A stretch of DNA of 64,000 nucleotides from Mesorhizobium caraganae (GTDB lineage Bacteria; Pseudomonadota; Alphaproteobacteria; Rhizobiales; Rhizobiaceae): NCBI RefSeq assembly GCF_016836705.1, contig NZ_JAFCGY010000016.1, positions 1 to 64,000 of the forward strand. Direction: 5' to 3'. Numbering within the stretch: the stretch's first letter is position 1; the number at the start of each line of letters is the position of its first letter. A program made the position numbers and the translations under genes. Below, in pieces: positions 25,174 through 36,189 of this stretch. A model generated the notes under the pieces. The model saw nothing but the letters and a program-made list of their open reading frames with translations. It was not told where the DNA came from and made no database searches.

Positions 25174-26427
25174 ATGACCGGATATTTTTCCTCGCCCTTT
25201 CCGCGCCGCACCTCGGTCGGCGTCGATGTCGGCGGTGTGACCGTCGGCGGCGGCGCGCCGGTCGTCGTGCAGTCGATGACCAACACCGACACGGCCGATA
25301 TCGATCAGACGGTCGCCCAGGTTGCGGCGCTGCACCGCGCCGGCTCCGAGATCGTGCGTATCACCGTCGACCGCGACGAGAGCGCCGCCGCCGTGCCGCG
25401 CATTCGCGAGCGGCTCGAACGGCTTGGCATCAATGTGCCGCTGGTCGGCGATTTCCACTATATCGGCCACAAGCTGCTTGCCGATCATCCGGCCTGCGCC
25501 GAGGCGCTGGCCAAATACCGCATCAATCCCGGCAATGTCGGCTTCAAGGACAAGAAGGACCGCCAGTTCGCGGCGATCGTCGAAATGGCGATCAAGCACG
25601 ACAAGCCGGTGCGCATCGGCGTCAATTGGGGCTCGCTCGATCAGGAGTTGCTCACCCGGCTGATGGACGAAAACCAGCGCCAAGGCTTTCCGCTGACGGC
25701 GCAGGAGGTCACCCGCGAGGCGATCGTGCAGTCGGCGATCCTGTCGGCCGAAATGGCCGAAGAAATCGGCTTGGCCCGCGAAAAGATCATCCTGTCGGCC
25801 AAGGTCAGCGGCGTGCAGGATTTGATTGCCGTCTATACCGAGCTTGCGACGCGCTCCAACCATGCGCTGCATCTCGGCCTCACCGAAGCCGGCATGGGCT
25901 CCAAGGGCATTGTCGCCTCGTCGGCTGCCATGGGCATCCTTTTGCAGCAAGGCATTGGCGACACCATCCGCATTTCGCTGACGCCGGAGCCGAATGGCGA
26001 CCGCACGCGCGAGGTGCAGGTGTCGCAGGAGCTCTTGCAGACCATGGGCTTTCGCCAATTCGTGCCGATCGTCGCCGCTTGCCCCGGCTGCGGCCGCACC
26101 ACATCCACCGTGTTCCAGGAGTTGGCGCAGAACATCCAGGCAGACCTGCGCAAGAACATGCCGGTGTGGCGCGAAAAATATCCCGGCGTGGAAAACCTCA
26201 AGGTTGCGGTGATGGGTTGCATCGTCAACGGCCCCGGCGAATCCAAACATGCCGATATCGGCATATCGCTGCCCGGCACCGGCGAGACGCCGACGGCGCC
26301 CGTCTTCGTCGACGGCAAGAAGTCGGCGACGTTGCGCGGCCCGTCCATCGCCGCCGATTTCGAGAAAATGGTCGCCGACTATATCGAGCAACGGTTTGGG
26401 CAGCACGGCAAAGCCGCGGCCGAATGA
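25174..26427 (+). CDS. ispG: 4-hydroxy-3-methylbut-2-enyl diphosphate synthase (flavodoxin)
   Basis: A 417-residue IspG (GcpE), the [4Fe-4S] enzyme that converts MEcPP to HMBPP in the non-mevalonate isoprenoid pathway. Cluster ligands Cys303 and Cys306 (CPGCGR) and Cys349 (GCIVNGPGE), plus the glutamate in NGPGE, are all present. The N-terminal half has VQSMTNTDTADID and ADIHFH-equivalent VGDFHYIGH. The ATG at 25174 is the family start; the open frame runs upstream to 25111. The lytic transglycosylase gene begins 4 bp after it. Confidence 0.97.
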   Translation: MTGYFSSPFPRRTSVGVDVGGVTVGGGAPVVVQSMTNTDTADIDQTVAQVAALHRAGSEIVRITVDRDESAAAVPRIRERLERLGINVPLVGDFHYIGHKLLADHPACAEALAKYRINPGNVGFKDKKDRQFAAIVEMAIKHDKPVRIGVNWGSLDQELLTRLMDENQRQGFPLTAQEVTREAIVQSAILSAEMAEEIGLAREKIILSAKVSGVQDLIAVYTELATRSNHALHLGLTEAGMGSKGIVASSAAMGILLQQGIGDTIRISLTPEPNGDRTREVQVSQELLQTMGFRQFVPIVAACPGCGRTTSTVFQELAQNIQADLRKNMPVWREKYPGVENLKVAVMGCIVNGPGESKHADIGISLPGTGETPTAPVFVDGKKSATLRGPSIAADFEKMVADYIEQRFGQHGKAAAE

Positions 26428-26431
26428 GCCC

Positions 26432-27430
26432 ATGCCGAAAATCTACTCCGGTGGCCACCTGAAGGCGTCTTCTGCGCTTCCGGTGCTCACGGACCTAATG
26501 TCCGCTCCGCTCCGGTTCTCGAAGCCACCATCATCTGGCTCACCGGAGCGATTTTCAACACGGGCTCAGCGTTCGGCGCGCTTCCTAGCGCTCCTCGTTT
26601 CCCTGGTTTGGCTTTTATGCGGCAACGCGGCGCTCGCCGATCCACCACAATCGCGCTCTGCGGCGAAACGATTGATCGGCCGCGTCTGCGACCTGATCGA
26701 GGCGCATGCCGAGCAGAACGGCCTGCCCAAGGATTTCTTCGCCCGGCTGATCTGGAAGGAAAGCCGGTTTGATCCCAATGCGGTGAGCCCGGTCGGCGCT
26801 GAAGGCATCGCCCAGTTCATGCCGGGTACGGCCAAGATGCGTGGCCTTGCCGATCCCTTCGACATCGACCAGGCGATCCCGGCCTCGGCGAAGTATCTCG
26901 CCGAGATGAAGGTCAGCTACGGCAATCTCGGCCTCGCGGCGGCCGCCTACAATGCCGGCGAGAACCGGGTGTCGCGTTGGCTCGGCTCCGGCGGCTTCCT
27001 GCCGATGGAAACCGAAGCTTACGTCTTCGACGTCATGGGCGAGCAGGTCGACAAGTTTTCCGACAGCGCCTACGCCGGAACGGTCGAGCCGCTCGATACG
27101 AAAACGAGCTTTGCCGTCGCCCGCCGCAAGCTGCCGGTGATCATGTCCAGAACCGTGGCGATGGCTTCGATCAATGTGAAGCCATGGGGCGTGCAGGTGG
27201 CAGGCAATTTCCGCCGCGGTGCTGCGATCAATCAATGGCTGCGAGTACGGAGCCGGTTTCCGGCGCTGCTTTCCGGGCATCATCCGGTGGTCAGCCGGGT
27301 GCGCACGCCAATCGGCCGGCGCGGCATTTATGCCGTCAGGATCGGTGTCGACGACCGTGCTGCGGCCAATGTCATCTGCCAAAAGCTGCAGAGCGTCGGC
27401 GGCGCCTGTATCGTCGTGCGCAACCGGTAG
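26432..27430 (+). CDS. Lytic transglycosylase (SLT domain), secreted
   Basis: A protein of up to 332 residues. A hydrophobic signal segment (ARFLALLVSLVWLLCGNAALA) lies at about residues 50-70. The SLT domain follows: LPKDFFARLIWKESRFDP with the catalytic glutamate, GAEGIAQFMPGTA and LAAAAYNAGENRVSRW. It cleaves peptidoglycan in the periplasm. The C-terminal 80 residues, ending VICQKLQSVGGACIVVRNR, resemble a SPOR-like fold. The true start is uncertain: the first 45 codons before the signal look like repeat-derived DNA, and an ATG at 26498 is an alternative. Confidence 0.88.
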   Translation: MPKIYSGGHLKASSALPVLTDLMSAPLRFSKPPSSGSPERFSTRAQRSARFLALLVSLVWLLCGNAALADPPQSRSAAKRLIGRVCDLIEAHAEQNGLPKDFFARLIWKESRFDPNAVSPVGAEGIAQFMPGTAKMRGLADPFDIDQAIPASAKYLAEMKVSYGNLGLAAAAYNAGENRVSRWLGSGGFLPMETEAYVFDVMGEQVDKFSDSAYAGTVEPLDTKTSFAVARRKLPVIMSRTVAMASINVKPWGVQVAGNFRRGAAINQWLRVRSRFPALLSGHHPVVSRVRTPIGRRGIYAVRIGVDDRAAANVICQKLQSVGGACIVVRNR

Positions 27431-27446
27431 GCACGAGGGTGACGAT

Positions 27447-27998
27447 ATGACTGCCAAAATCGTCCTGCTCAATGGTGTCGGCAGCGCCGGCAAGAGTTCG
27501 ATTGCCAGAGCCCTGCAGACGATCACCGCCACGCCCTTCCTGCATATCCAGATGGATGCCTTCATCGACATGCTGCCGGAGGCGCTTCAGGATCATGCCG
27601 ACGGGTTTTCCTTTGAGACCGTGCTGGAAGACGGCAAGCCGTCGGTGGTGATCAGGAGCGGGCCGGTCGGCGCGCGCGCCATGCGTGGCATGCGCCACGC
27701 CATCGCCGCCATGGCCGGGCAAGGCAACGATCTCATCGTCGACGACGTGATCTTCAATGACGAGATAGCGGAGTATCGCGGGTTGCTGTCGGCTTTCGAT
27801 TTGCATGTCGTCGGCGTCATGGCGCCACTGGAGGTGCTGGAAGCGCGCGAGGCCGCGCGTGCCGACAGGCTGCCCGGCCTGGCGCGCTGGCAGTATCCTC
27901 GCGTCCACACGGGCATAGGCTACGACCTCGAAGTCGACACCAGCCGACTGACGCCACTCGAATGCGCCCGTCGCATCCAGGAAAAGTTCGGACTATAG
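27447..27998 (+). CDS. Chloramphenicol phosphotransferase-like P-loop kinase
   Basis: A 183-residue P-loop protein. The Walker A motif GVGSAGKSS is at residues 10-18, followed by PFLHIQMDAFIDMLP, and DLIVDDVIFN gives the Walker B-like acidic pair. This is the pattern of the chloramphenicol 3-O-phosphotransferase (CPT) family, but many members do not confer resistance and their substrates are unknown. It starts 16 bp after the transglycosylase and may be co-transcribed. Confidence 0.82.
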   Translation: MTAKIVLLNGVGSAGKSSIARALQTITATPFLHIQMDAFIDMLPEALQDHADGFSFETVLEDGKPSVVIRSGPVGARAMRGMRHAIAAMAGQGNDLIVDDVIFNDEIAEYRGLLSAFDLHVVGVMAPLEVLEAREAARADRLPGLARWQYPRVHTGIGYDLEVDTSRLTPLECARRIQEKFGL

Positions 27999-28161
27999 CG
28001 CCTGGCGTCTTTGCCACGATCGTAGCTTCCGCCGAGCTACCAAGACCCGATAGTCATCTCTAATGTTCAAGGTCGCGTCGACCGAATATTAATGCGCTAC
28101 ACTGTAGTAAGATGGGTCGATATCTCGGGCGAGAGCTTTGGGATCGTAAAAAGGGGGCATC

Positions 28162-29298
28162 ATGCCGGTGGCAAATTTCCTGAGAAGAGTCGTCGGTGAG
28201 CTGGAAACGCCGCGCGCCAAGCGCCCGTTCGGTTCCGGCTGGCTGTCCGGCTCGATTGCCTTGCTTGCCGGGGTCACCGCCCTGTTGATGGTTGTCGTGC
28301 TGCGCTATCCGTCGCTGACGTCGATGCCGGATCTGGCGCCCATTCATCAGATGCTGTTCTTCAAGCCGGTGCTCTACTTCGTCCTGATCTCCGGCTATAT
28401 CCTGGCCATACTGAGCATGATGCTGCGCAGGCAAAAGACGCTTGGCGCGGCGGCCATGTTCACCGTGCTTCTGGCGTCGCTGATCGGCATGCTTCCGGTG
28501 CATCATCAGCTGAATATCGACGGGGTGTTCTTCGGCCTCGATTTCTTCATCTTGAACGCCCTGTTCATGGGCGTGCTGTTTGTCCCGCTTGAGCGCCTGT
28601 TCGCCCGCAACAAGGATCAGACGGTGTTTCGCGACGAATGGCGCGAGGACCTGTTCTACTATCTGGTCTCGTCGCTGCTGGTGCAGATATTGACCTATCT
28701 GACCTTGGCCCCATCCAATCTCGTCAATGCCCAGGGCGGTCTCGGTTCCGTGCGTGCCTGGGTCCACGACCTGCCTTGGCTGGTGCAGTTGCTGGCGGTG
28801 ATGTTCCTGACCGACCTTGCCCAGTATTGGGTGCATCGGGCTTTCCATCGCATCCCCTGGCTGTGGAACTTTCACGCGGTCCACCATTCAGCCAAGTCCA
28901 TGGACTGGATTGCCGGCGCGCGCATGCATTTCCTGGAAATCATCGTGCTGCGCAGCCTGACCGCCACGCCGATGTTCGTGCTGGGTTTCGATGAATCGGC
29001 GATCCAGACCTATATATTGATCGTCTACGTCTATTCCTCCTTCATCCATTCCAACATCGGAACCAGTTTCGGCCCGGTCGAAAAGCTGCTGGTGTCGCCG
29101 CGCTACCATCACTGGCATCACGGCCTCGAGAAAGAAGCGATCGACGTCAACTTCGCCATTCATTTCCCGCTGCTCGACCGGCTGTTCGGCACCTATCATA
29201 TGCCTGAAGGACGGTGGCCGAAGGGCTATGGCATTCATGGTCACCCGGTGCCGAACGGATATTGGCGCCAGTTCCTCTATCCATTCCGGCGCGGCTAA
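28162..29298 (+). CDS. Sterol desaturase / fatty acid hydroxylase family membrane protein
   Basis: A 378-residue integral membrane di-iron enzyme. About six membrane spans precede and surround the histidine clusters HRAFH (residues 225-229), HAVHH (238-242) and HHWHH (316-320), which bind the two irons. The family inserts oxygen or a double bond into lipids. An N-terminal extra block of three spans is present, as in the larger bacterial members. The lipid substrate cannot be told; hopanoid, carotenoid or ornithine-lipid modification are options. Confidence 0.9.
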   Translation: MPVANFLRRVVGELETPRAKRPFGSGWLSGSIALLAGVTALLMVVVLRYPSLTSMPDLAPIHQMLFFKPVLYFVLISGYILAILSMMLRRQKTLGAAAMFTVLLASLIGMLPVHHQLNIDGVFFGLDFFILNALFMGVLFVPLERLFARNKDQTVFRDEWREDLFYYLVSSLLVQILTYLTLAPSNLVNAQGGLGSVRAWVHDLPWLVQLLAVMFLTDLAQYWVHRAFHRIPWLWNFHAVHHSAKSMDWIAGARMHFLEIIVLRSLTATPMFVLGFDESAIQTYILIVYVYSSFIHSNIGTSFGPVEKLLVSPRYHHWHHGLEKEAIDVNFAIHFPLLDRLFGTYHMPEGRWPKGYGIHGHPVPNGYWRQFLYPFRRG

Positions 29299-29404
29299 AG
29301 CGGTTCTACGAAGCGCCCGCATGTGAATGTGGCGGTCGCGTCCAGATGCGATTTGCGCTATTGGGCAACCGTGTTTCAGCTGGCTCTGACCTGGATGTGT
29401 GCGG

Positions 29405-30151
29405 ATGTTCGACGCCTACATTATGTGCGGCACGCCGCGCACCGGAAGCACTCTGCTGTGCGGTCTTCTGGCGTCGACTAGGACGGCCGGCGATCCGCAC
29501 TCATTCTACCAGGATGTTGCGGAATGGGCCGAAGAGTGGGCTTTGCCGCATCCCGAAACGATGACCGCGCATGAGTTCGATGTCGCCTATCTCGATGCGG
29601 CAATCCGGGCCGGGAAGGGCGGGACAAATGTCTTCGGCCTGCGCCTGATGCGGGAAAATCTGGATGAGCTGTCGGCGATCCTCGACGGGATTTTCCCGGA
29701 CCTGCCGTCGGACAAAGCGCGTTTCGAAAAGGCCTTCGGCCGTGTCCTCTACATCCATCTTTCGCGCGAAAACAAGCTGGCGCAGGCGGTCTCGCTGATC
29801 AGGGCGGAGCAGACCGGGCTTTGGCATATCGCGCCCGACGGAACCGAGATCGAAAGGGTCGCACCGCCGCAGGAACCCCGATACGATTTCGAGCGGATCC
29901 AGCATGAGCTCGCTGAGGTCGAGACCTATCATGCGGCCTGGAACATCTGGTTCGCTAAGCAAGGGATCGTCCCGCTGCGCATCGGTTATGAAAGCCTGTC
30001 AGCCAATCCGGCTGCGACGCTGGCGTCGATATGCGAGGCCTTGGGCGTTCCGCCGCCCAACAGCGGCGATATAAAGCCAGGCGTCGCCAAGCTCTCGGAC
30101 GAGACCAGCCTCGACTGGATGCGCCGCTTTCGCCGGGACGCGGCTGTTTGA
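29405..30151 (+). CDS. Stf0-like sulfotransferase
   Basis: A 248-residue PAPS-dependent sulfotransferase of the Stf0 type. The N-terminal YIMCGTPRTGSTLLCGLL is the 5'-phosphosulfate-binding loop, and LYIHLSRENKLAQAVSLIRA matches the 3'-phosphate-binding region. Known Stf0 enzymes sulfate trehalose in mycobacteria; rhizobial members may act on sugars or Nod-factor-like or surface glycans. The ATG at 29405 is two codons after a possible GTG at 29399. A methyltransferase gene follows after 4 bp, so the two are probably co-expressed. Confidence 0.88.
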   Translation: MFDAYIMCGTPRTGSTLLCGLLASTRTAGDPHSFYQDVAEWAEEWALPHPETMTAHEFDVAYLDAAIRAGKGGTNVFGLRLMRENLDELSAILDGIFPDLPSDKARFEKAFGRVLYIHLSRENKLAQAVSLIRAEQTGLWHIAPDGTEIERVAPPQEPRYDFERIQHELAEVETYHAAWNIWFAKQGIVPLRIGYESLSANPAATLASICEALGVPPPNSGDIKPGVAKLSDETSLDWMRRFRRDAAV

Positions 30152-30155
30152 ACCA

Positions 30156-30908
30156 ATGATAGAAGGGCAGATGACCGATCTCATCTACACCGATCCGAAT
30201 TTCGTTCAGTTCTACGATATAGAAAACCAGGACCGCGCCGATTTTGAGTACTGTATCCGTCTTGCCAGGGATGCTGCCACGGTGCTCGATCTCGGTTGCG
30301 GCACCGGTCAACTGGCCGCCGAAATGGCCAGGGGACGCAGCGTTACTGGCGTCGATCCGGCGTCGGCCATGCTCGACGTTGCGCGCCGCAGGATCGGCGG
30401 CGACAAGGTCGACTGGATCGAGGTAGACGGGCGAACGGTGCGGCTCGGGAGACGCTTCGACCTGGTGCTGCTGACCGGTCACGTGTTCCAGGTTTTTCTG
30501 ACAGAAGACGACCAGCGGGCGGTGCTGCGCACCATCGCCGAACATCTCGCTCCGGGCGGGCGCTTCGTTTTCGACACCCGCAACGCCGCCGCGAAGGCGT
30601 GGCTTGAATGGACTCCGCAGCGTTCCGAGCGGATGGTAGCGCATCCCGCTCTCGGTACCGTCAAGGCCTGGTATGATGCCGCATACGATGCCGCCACCGG
30701 CGTCGTGGCCTATTCGACCTTCTATGAAATTCCAGGCGGCAGACCCGTTCTGAGTGCCGCATCGAGAATCGCATTTCCGAAGAAGGAAGATCTCGCCGGG
30801 ATGCTGGACGAAGCCGGCCTGCTGGTGGAGCAATGGCTCGGCGGCTGGCAGGGCGAACCCTATGTCGACGCCTCGTCGGAAATCATCCCCATCGGCCGGT
30901 TACGCTGA
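30156..30908 (+). CDS. Class I SAM-dependent methyltransferase
   Basis: A 250-residue Rossmann methyltransferase. Motif I VLDLGCGTGQLAAEMA, motif II VTGVDPASAMLDVAR and the post-I segment LLTGHVFQVF are clear. Methyl acceptor unknown. A second start at 30171 (MTDLIYTDP) is possible. It lies 4 bp after the sulfotransferase gene and ends 4 bp before the convergent histidine kinase gene. Confidence 0.92.
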   Translation: MIEGQMTDLIYTDPNFVQFYDIENQDRADFEYCIRLARDAATVLDLGCGTGQLAAEMARGRSVTGVDPASAMLDVARRRIGGDKVDWIEVDGRTVRLGRRFDLVLLTGHVFQVFLTEDDQRAVLRTIAEHLAPGGRFVFDTRNAAAKAWLEWTPQRSERMVAHPALGTVKAWYDAAYDAATGVVAYSTFYEIPGGRPVLSAASRIAFPKKEDLAGMLDEAGLLVEQWLGGWQGEPYVDASSEIIPIGRLR

Positions 30909-30912
30909 CGGA

Positions 30913-33255
<2,343 letters not shown>

Positions 33256-33383
33256 GCGCAACCCCAACACATACGCATCATTTTAATGGTCGGGATTACG
33301 CTTGATTTACATTAAAATTTCGTTCGCGCCGGATCCGTTGCATTCATATGTGCCAAGCACGGACTGGATGCGATATCCCGAAC

Positions 33384-33599
33384 TCAGGCGTCCTTGGCCC
33401 GGTAGGCATCCGGAATGACGAAGACTTCGTCAGCGCGACCGTAGCCTCCGTCGGCGACTTCCTCGATCAGCACCATAGTGTAGGGGCGAACGCCTTCGCC
33501 GAAATACTCGACGAACATTTGCGTCGTCCTGTGAACGAGTTCTTCCTTCTGTGTCTTCGTCAGAGCGGCCTGCGGTGTCTTGAAGCTGGCAAACGGCAT
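33384..33599 (-). CDS. Tautomerase family protein (4-oxalocrotonate tautomerase-like)
   Basis: A 71-residue protein starting MPFASFKTPQAALTKTQKEE. The proline after the initiator Met is the catalytic base in tautomerases. The length and the segment KEELVHRTTQMFVEYFGE match the family, which acts on keto-enol substrates in aromatic catabolism. It is divergent from a LysR gene 111 bp away and is probably its target. Confidence 0.88.
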   Translation of the reverse strand: MPFASFKTPQAALTKTQKEELVHRTTQMFVEYFGEGVRPYTMVLIEEVADGGYGRADEVFVIPDAYRAKDA

Positions 33600-33655
33600 T
33601 TTTCAGTTTCCTTCAGGTTGAATGCTGCAGGAATGGATATAGCCTGCCACGTTAT

Positions 33656-33691
33656 CCGAATAATCGGGGAACTCTTGACAGCAGTATTCGG
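33656..33691. promoter_or_regulatory. Inverted repeat between tautomerase and LysR genes
   Basis: CCGAATA at 33656-33662 and TATTCGG at 33685-33691 are perfect inverted repeats; CCGAATAATCGG at 33656-33667 is itself nearly symmetric. The position, 20-55 bp before the LysR start, fits a LysR binding site controlling both divergent genes. Confidence 0.5.
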
Positions 33692-33710
33692 ACAGAGCGA
33701 ACAATAGGCT

Positions 33711-34604
33711 ATGGATCGACTCGACAGGATGCGGCTGTTCGTTCGCGTGGTGGAACGGCGCAATTTCACGGCGGCGGCGGCCGATCTCGGCTTGCCGCGT
33801 TCAACCGCGACCGAAGCAATCAAACACCTGGAGGATCATCTCGGGACGAGGCTGTTGGACAGGACCACGCGCCACGTGGCCACGACGCTTGATGGACAGG
33901 CCTATTACGAGCGCTGCCTCTCGATCCTGGGTGAAGTGGAGGATGCCGAGGCGGGATTCCGCAGCGCCGAACCGCGCGGCCTGTTGCGCATCGACGCGCA
34001 TCCGCTGCTCACGCAGAGGTTCCTGTTGCCGGAGTTGCCTGCGTTCCTCGAACGCTATCCCCAGATCGATCTTCATATCGGCCAGGGCGACCGGCTGGTC
34101 GATCTGGTACGCGAAGGGGTCGATTGCGTCATCCGTGCGGGCGAACCACAAGACAGCGGCATGATCATGCGACGGCTGGCGATGATCGGCGAAATCACTT
34201 GCGCCAGCCCGATCTATCTGAAGCGCCAGGGGATGCCCGCATCGCCTGACGCCCTGGAAGGCCACCAAGCCATCGGTTTCGTCTCCTCGCGCACAGGCGA
34301 AGTCCTGCCGCTGGAGTTCACGATCGGCACAAGGGTGCATCGGGTCACGCTGCCGGGCCGGGTGAAGGTCAACAATTCGGACACCGCGGCCGCGCTGGCG
34401 CGCCTGGGCTTCGGGCTTCTGCAAGCACCACGCTATCGGCTCGAAAAAGATCTGGCGGACGGGACACTGGTCGAGGTGCTGCAGGATTTTCCGCCGACGC
34501 CGACGCCATTATCGGCGCTCTATCCGCAGAACCGGCAGCTTGCTCCCCGGCTACGCGCTTTCCTGGAATGGGCGTCCCGCATCTTCGCCGAGGCGACACT
34601 GTGA
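33711..34604 (+). CDS. LysR family transcriptional regulator
   Basis: A 297-residue LysR protein: DNA-binding domain MDRLDRMRLFVRVVERRNFT and STATEAIKHLEDHLGTRLLDRTTR in the first 60 residues, then the effector domain. This subgroup (with VVERRNFTAAAADLGLP) often represses small catabolic genes. It is divergent from the tautomerase gene. The downstream ECF41 operon starts 122 bp after its stop with its own promoter, so it is likely a separate unit. Confidence 0.93.
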   Translation: MDRLDRMRLFVRVVERRNFTAAAADLGLPRSTATEAIKHLEDHLGTRLLDRTTRHVATTLDGQAYYERCLSILGEVEDAEAGFRSAEPRGLLRIDAHPLLTQRFLLPELPAFLERYPQIDLHIGQGDRLVDLVREGVDCVIRAGEPQDSGMIMRRLAMIGEITCASPIYLKRQGMPASPDALEGHQAIGFVSSRTGEVLPLEFTIGTRVHRVTLPGRVKVNNSDTAAALARLGFGLLQAPRYRLEKDLADGTLVEVLQDFPPTPTPLSALYPQNRQLAPRLRAFLEWASRIFAEATL

Positions 34605-34666
34605 AGGCCGGATCGGCGTCATCCCCTGCGCCAATCTCAGCTGTTGCGCAAAAAAATCTGGCCTGA

Positions 34667-34693
34667 TGTCACACCAGCCGATCCTGTCTCGTC
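34667..34693 (+). promoter_or_regulatory. Putative ECF41-type promoter
   Basis: TGTCACA at 34667-34673 is followed after exactly 16 bases by CGTC at 34690-34693. This matches, as I recall it, the promoter consensus of ECF41 sigma factors, which usually drive their own COE partner gene. It lies 34 bp before the carboxymuconolactone decarboxylase-like gene and upstream of the ECF41 sigma gene itself. Confidence 0.8.
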
Positions 34694-34726
34694 ATGAGAG
34701 TGTACCCAACAACAAGGACTGCAATC

Positions 34727-35206
34727 ATGACCGCCAAACTGGACCTCTTCGCCGCTGCCCCTGCGCTGATCAAGCAGTGGCAGCGCGCATCGACCGAGCT
34801 CTCTGTCGCCGCGGGGCTCGAGCACAGCCTCAACGAGCTGGTCAAGCTTCGGGCGTCGCAGATCAATGGCTGCGCCAACTGCATCAATCTGCATGCGACC
34901 GAAGCACGCGAGAATGGCGAGACCGAGCAGCGCATCTACCTGCTGCCGGCCTGGCGCGAGGCGCCCTGCTACAGCGACCGCGAACGTGCCGCGCTCGGCT
35001 GGACCGATGCGCTCACGCGCCTCTCGGAAGGACAGGACCGCGAACGCGCCTATGATGATCTGAAGGCGCATTTCACTGACGAGGAGCAGGTGAAGCTCAC
35101 CGTGTTGATCAATATCATCAATGGCTGGAACCGCATCGCCGTCGGCTTTGGGCTCTACACCGATGCTGCGGCGATCCGCTCCAGCGCCAAGGCGGCCGCG
35201 GCCTGA
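34727..35206 (+). CDS. Carboxymuconolactone decarboxylase / AhpD-like protein
   Basis: A 159-residue protein of the carboxymuconolactone decarboxylase/AhpD fold. The redox pair CANC (Cys49, Cys52) followed by INLHATEAR is the AhpD-type motif, so a peroxidase or disulfide reductase activity is more likely than decarboxylation. AAGGAC precedes the ATG. Its TGA overlaps the ATG of the ECF41 gene. This is the COE partner typical of the ECF41 group, and it stands first in the operon. Confidence 0.92.
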   Translation: MTAKLDLFAAAPALIKQWQRASTELSVAAGLEHSLNELVKLRASQINGCANCINLHATEARENGETEQRIYLLPAWREAPCYSDRERAALGWTDALTRLSEGQDRERAYDDLKAHFTDEEQVKLTVLINIINGWNRIAVGFGLYTDAAAIRSSAKAAAA

Positions 35207-36063
35207 TGACGGAGGCGGCTTCTGAAGATACGGCAGCGGGCTTCGGCCCGCTGCGGCCGAAGCTGATGCGGGTCGCATACCGCATGCTCGGTTCGGTGAC
35301 CGACGCAGAGGATGTCGTGCAGGAGGCCTTCATCCGCTGGATGGGAACCGACCGGTCGCAGGTGCGCGAGCCCGAAGCGTTCCTGCGCCGTACGGTGACG
35401 CGGCTTTGCCTCGACCAGCTCAAATCCGCGCGGCGCCAGCGCGAAACCTATATCGGTCCTTGGCTGCCCGAGCCGATCGTGGAAGAGGACGACCTGGAAG
35501 ACGTCACCTTGCCGCTGATGCTGGTGCTGGAGCGGCTTTCGCCGCTGGAGCGGGCGGCCTTTCTGCTGCACGATGTGTTCGGGCTGGAATTCGAGGAGGT
35601 CGCGACCGCCCTCGAGCGCGACGCAGCCGCCTGCCGCCAGCTTGCCGCCCGCGCACGCGGCCATGTCCGTGAGGCGCGGCCACGCTTCAAGGTGGAGAAG
35701 CAACGCGGCCTCGAGATCGCCGAAGCCTTCTTCGCGGCCTCGCGCAGCGGCGACATGCAGGCGCTCGGCGTGCTGTTGACGGAAGATGTCAGCGCCCATG
35801 CCGATGGCGGCGGCAAGCGTCCAGCAGCCATGCAGCCATTGCTCGGCTTCGATGCCGTCATGAAGCAGTACGAGCAGGTGGCGGTCTGGTTACGCGAGAA
35901 CGGCTCGACGCTGGTGCGCGTCGGCTTCATCAACGGATTGCCAGGGTTCATCACGCTGGAAGCCGATGGTGAATTGCAGACGACCGCGCTCGACATCGAG
36001 GGTGGAAAGATCGCGGCCATCTATGTCATGCGCAATCCAGACAAGCTCCGGCATCTGCATTAG
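35206..36063 (+). CDS. ECF41-group RNA polymerase sigma factor with C-terminal SnoaL-like extension
   Basis: A 285-residue ECF sigma factor. Regions 2 and 4 occupy about residues 15-155 (RVAYRMLGSVTDAEDVVQEAF; LSPLERAAFLLHDVFGLEFEEVA). A C-terminal SnoaL_2-like domain of about 120 residues follows. Group-diagnostic motifs WLPEP (86-90), DGGGK (200-204) and NPDKL (277-281) are all present. In this group the extension, not a separate anti-sigma factor, controls activity; no anti-sigma gene is nearby. It is coupled to the CMD gene, and the promoter at 34667-34693 implies autoregulation. Confidence 0.95.
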   Translation: MTEAASEDTAAGFGPLRPKLMRVAYRMLGSVTDAEDVVQEAFIRWMGTDRSQVREPEAFLRRTVTRLCLDQLKSARRQRETYIGPWLPEPIVEEDDLEDVTLPLMLVLERLSPLERAAFLLHDVFGLEFEEVATALERDAAACRQLAARARGHVREARPRFKVEKQRGLEIAEAFFAASRSGDMQALGVLLTEDVSAHADGGGKRPAAMQPLLGFDAVMKQYEQVAVWLRENGSTLVRVGFINGLPGFITLEADGELQTTALDIEGGKIAAIYVMRNPDKLRHLH

Positions 36064-36189
36064 GTAGTAGCGCGCAGCCACGGGCAGTGGCAAACGCCCT
36101 CATTCCGGCTATTGATCACCTGCCAACAGGGCAAACAGAGGACATACAGTCACTGCACATGTGGTCAAACCACTTGGGAGCGGCAGCTC

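Noticed and set aside
28060..28887. 275-codon minus-strand frame opposite the sterol desaturase gene
   Set aside because: Gln/His/Arg-rich antisense product; the plus strand holds a clear di-iron membrane enzyme.
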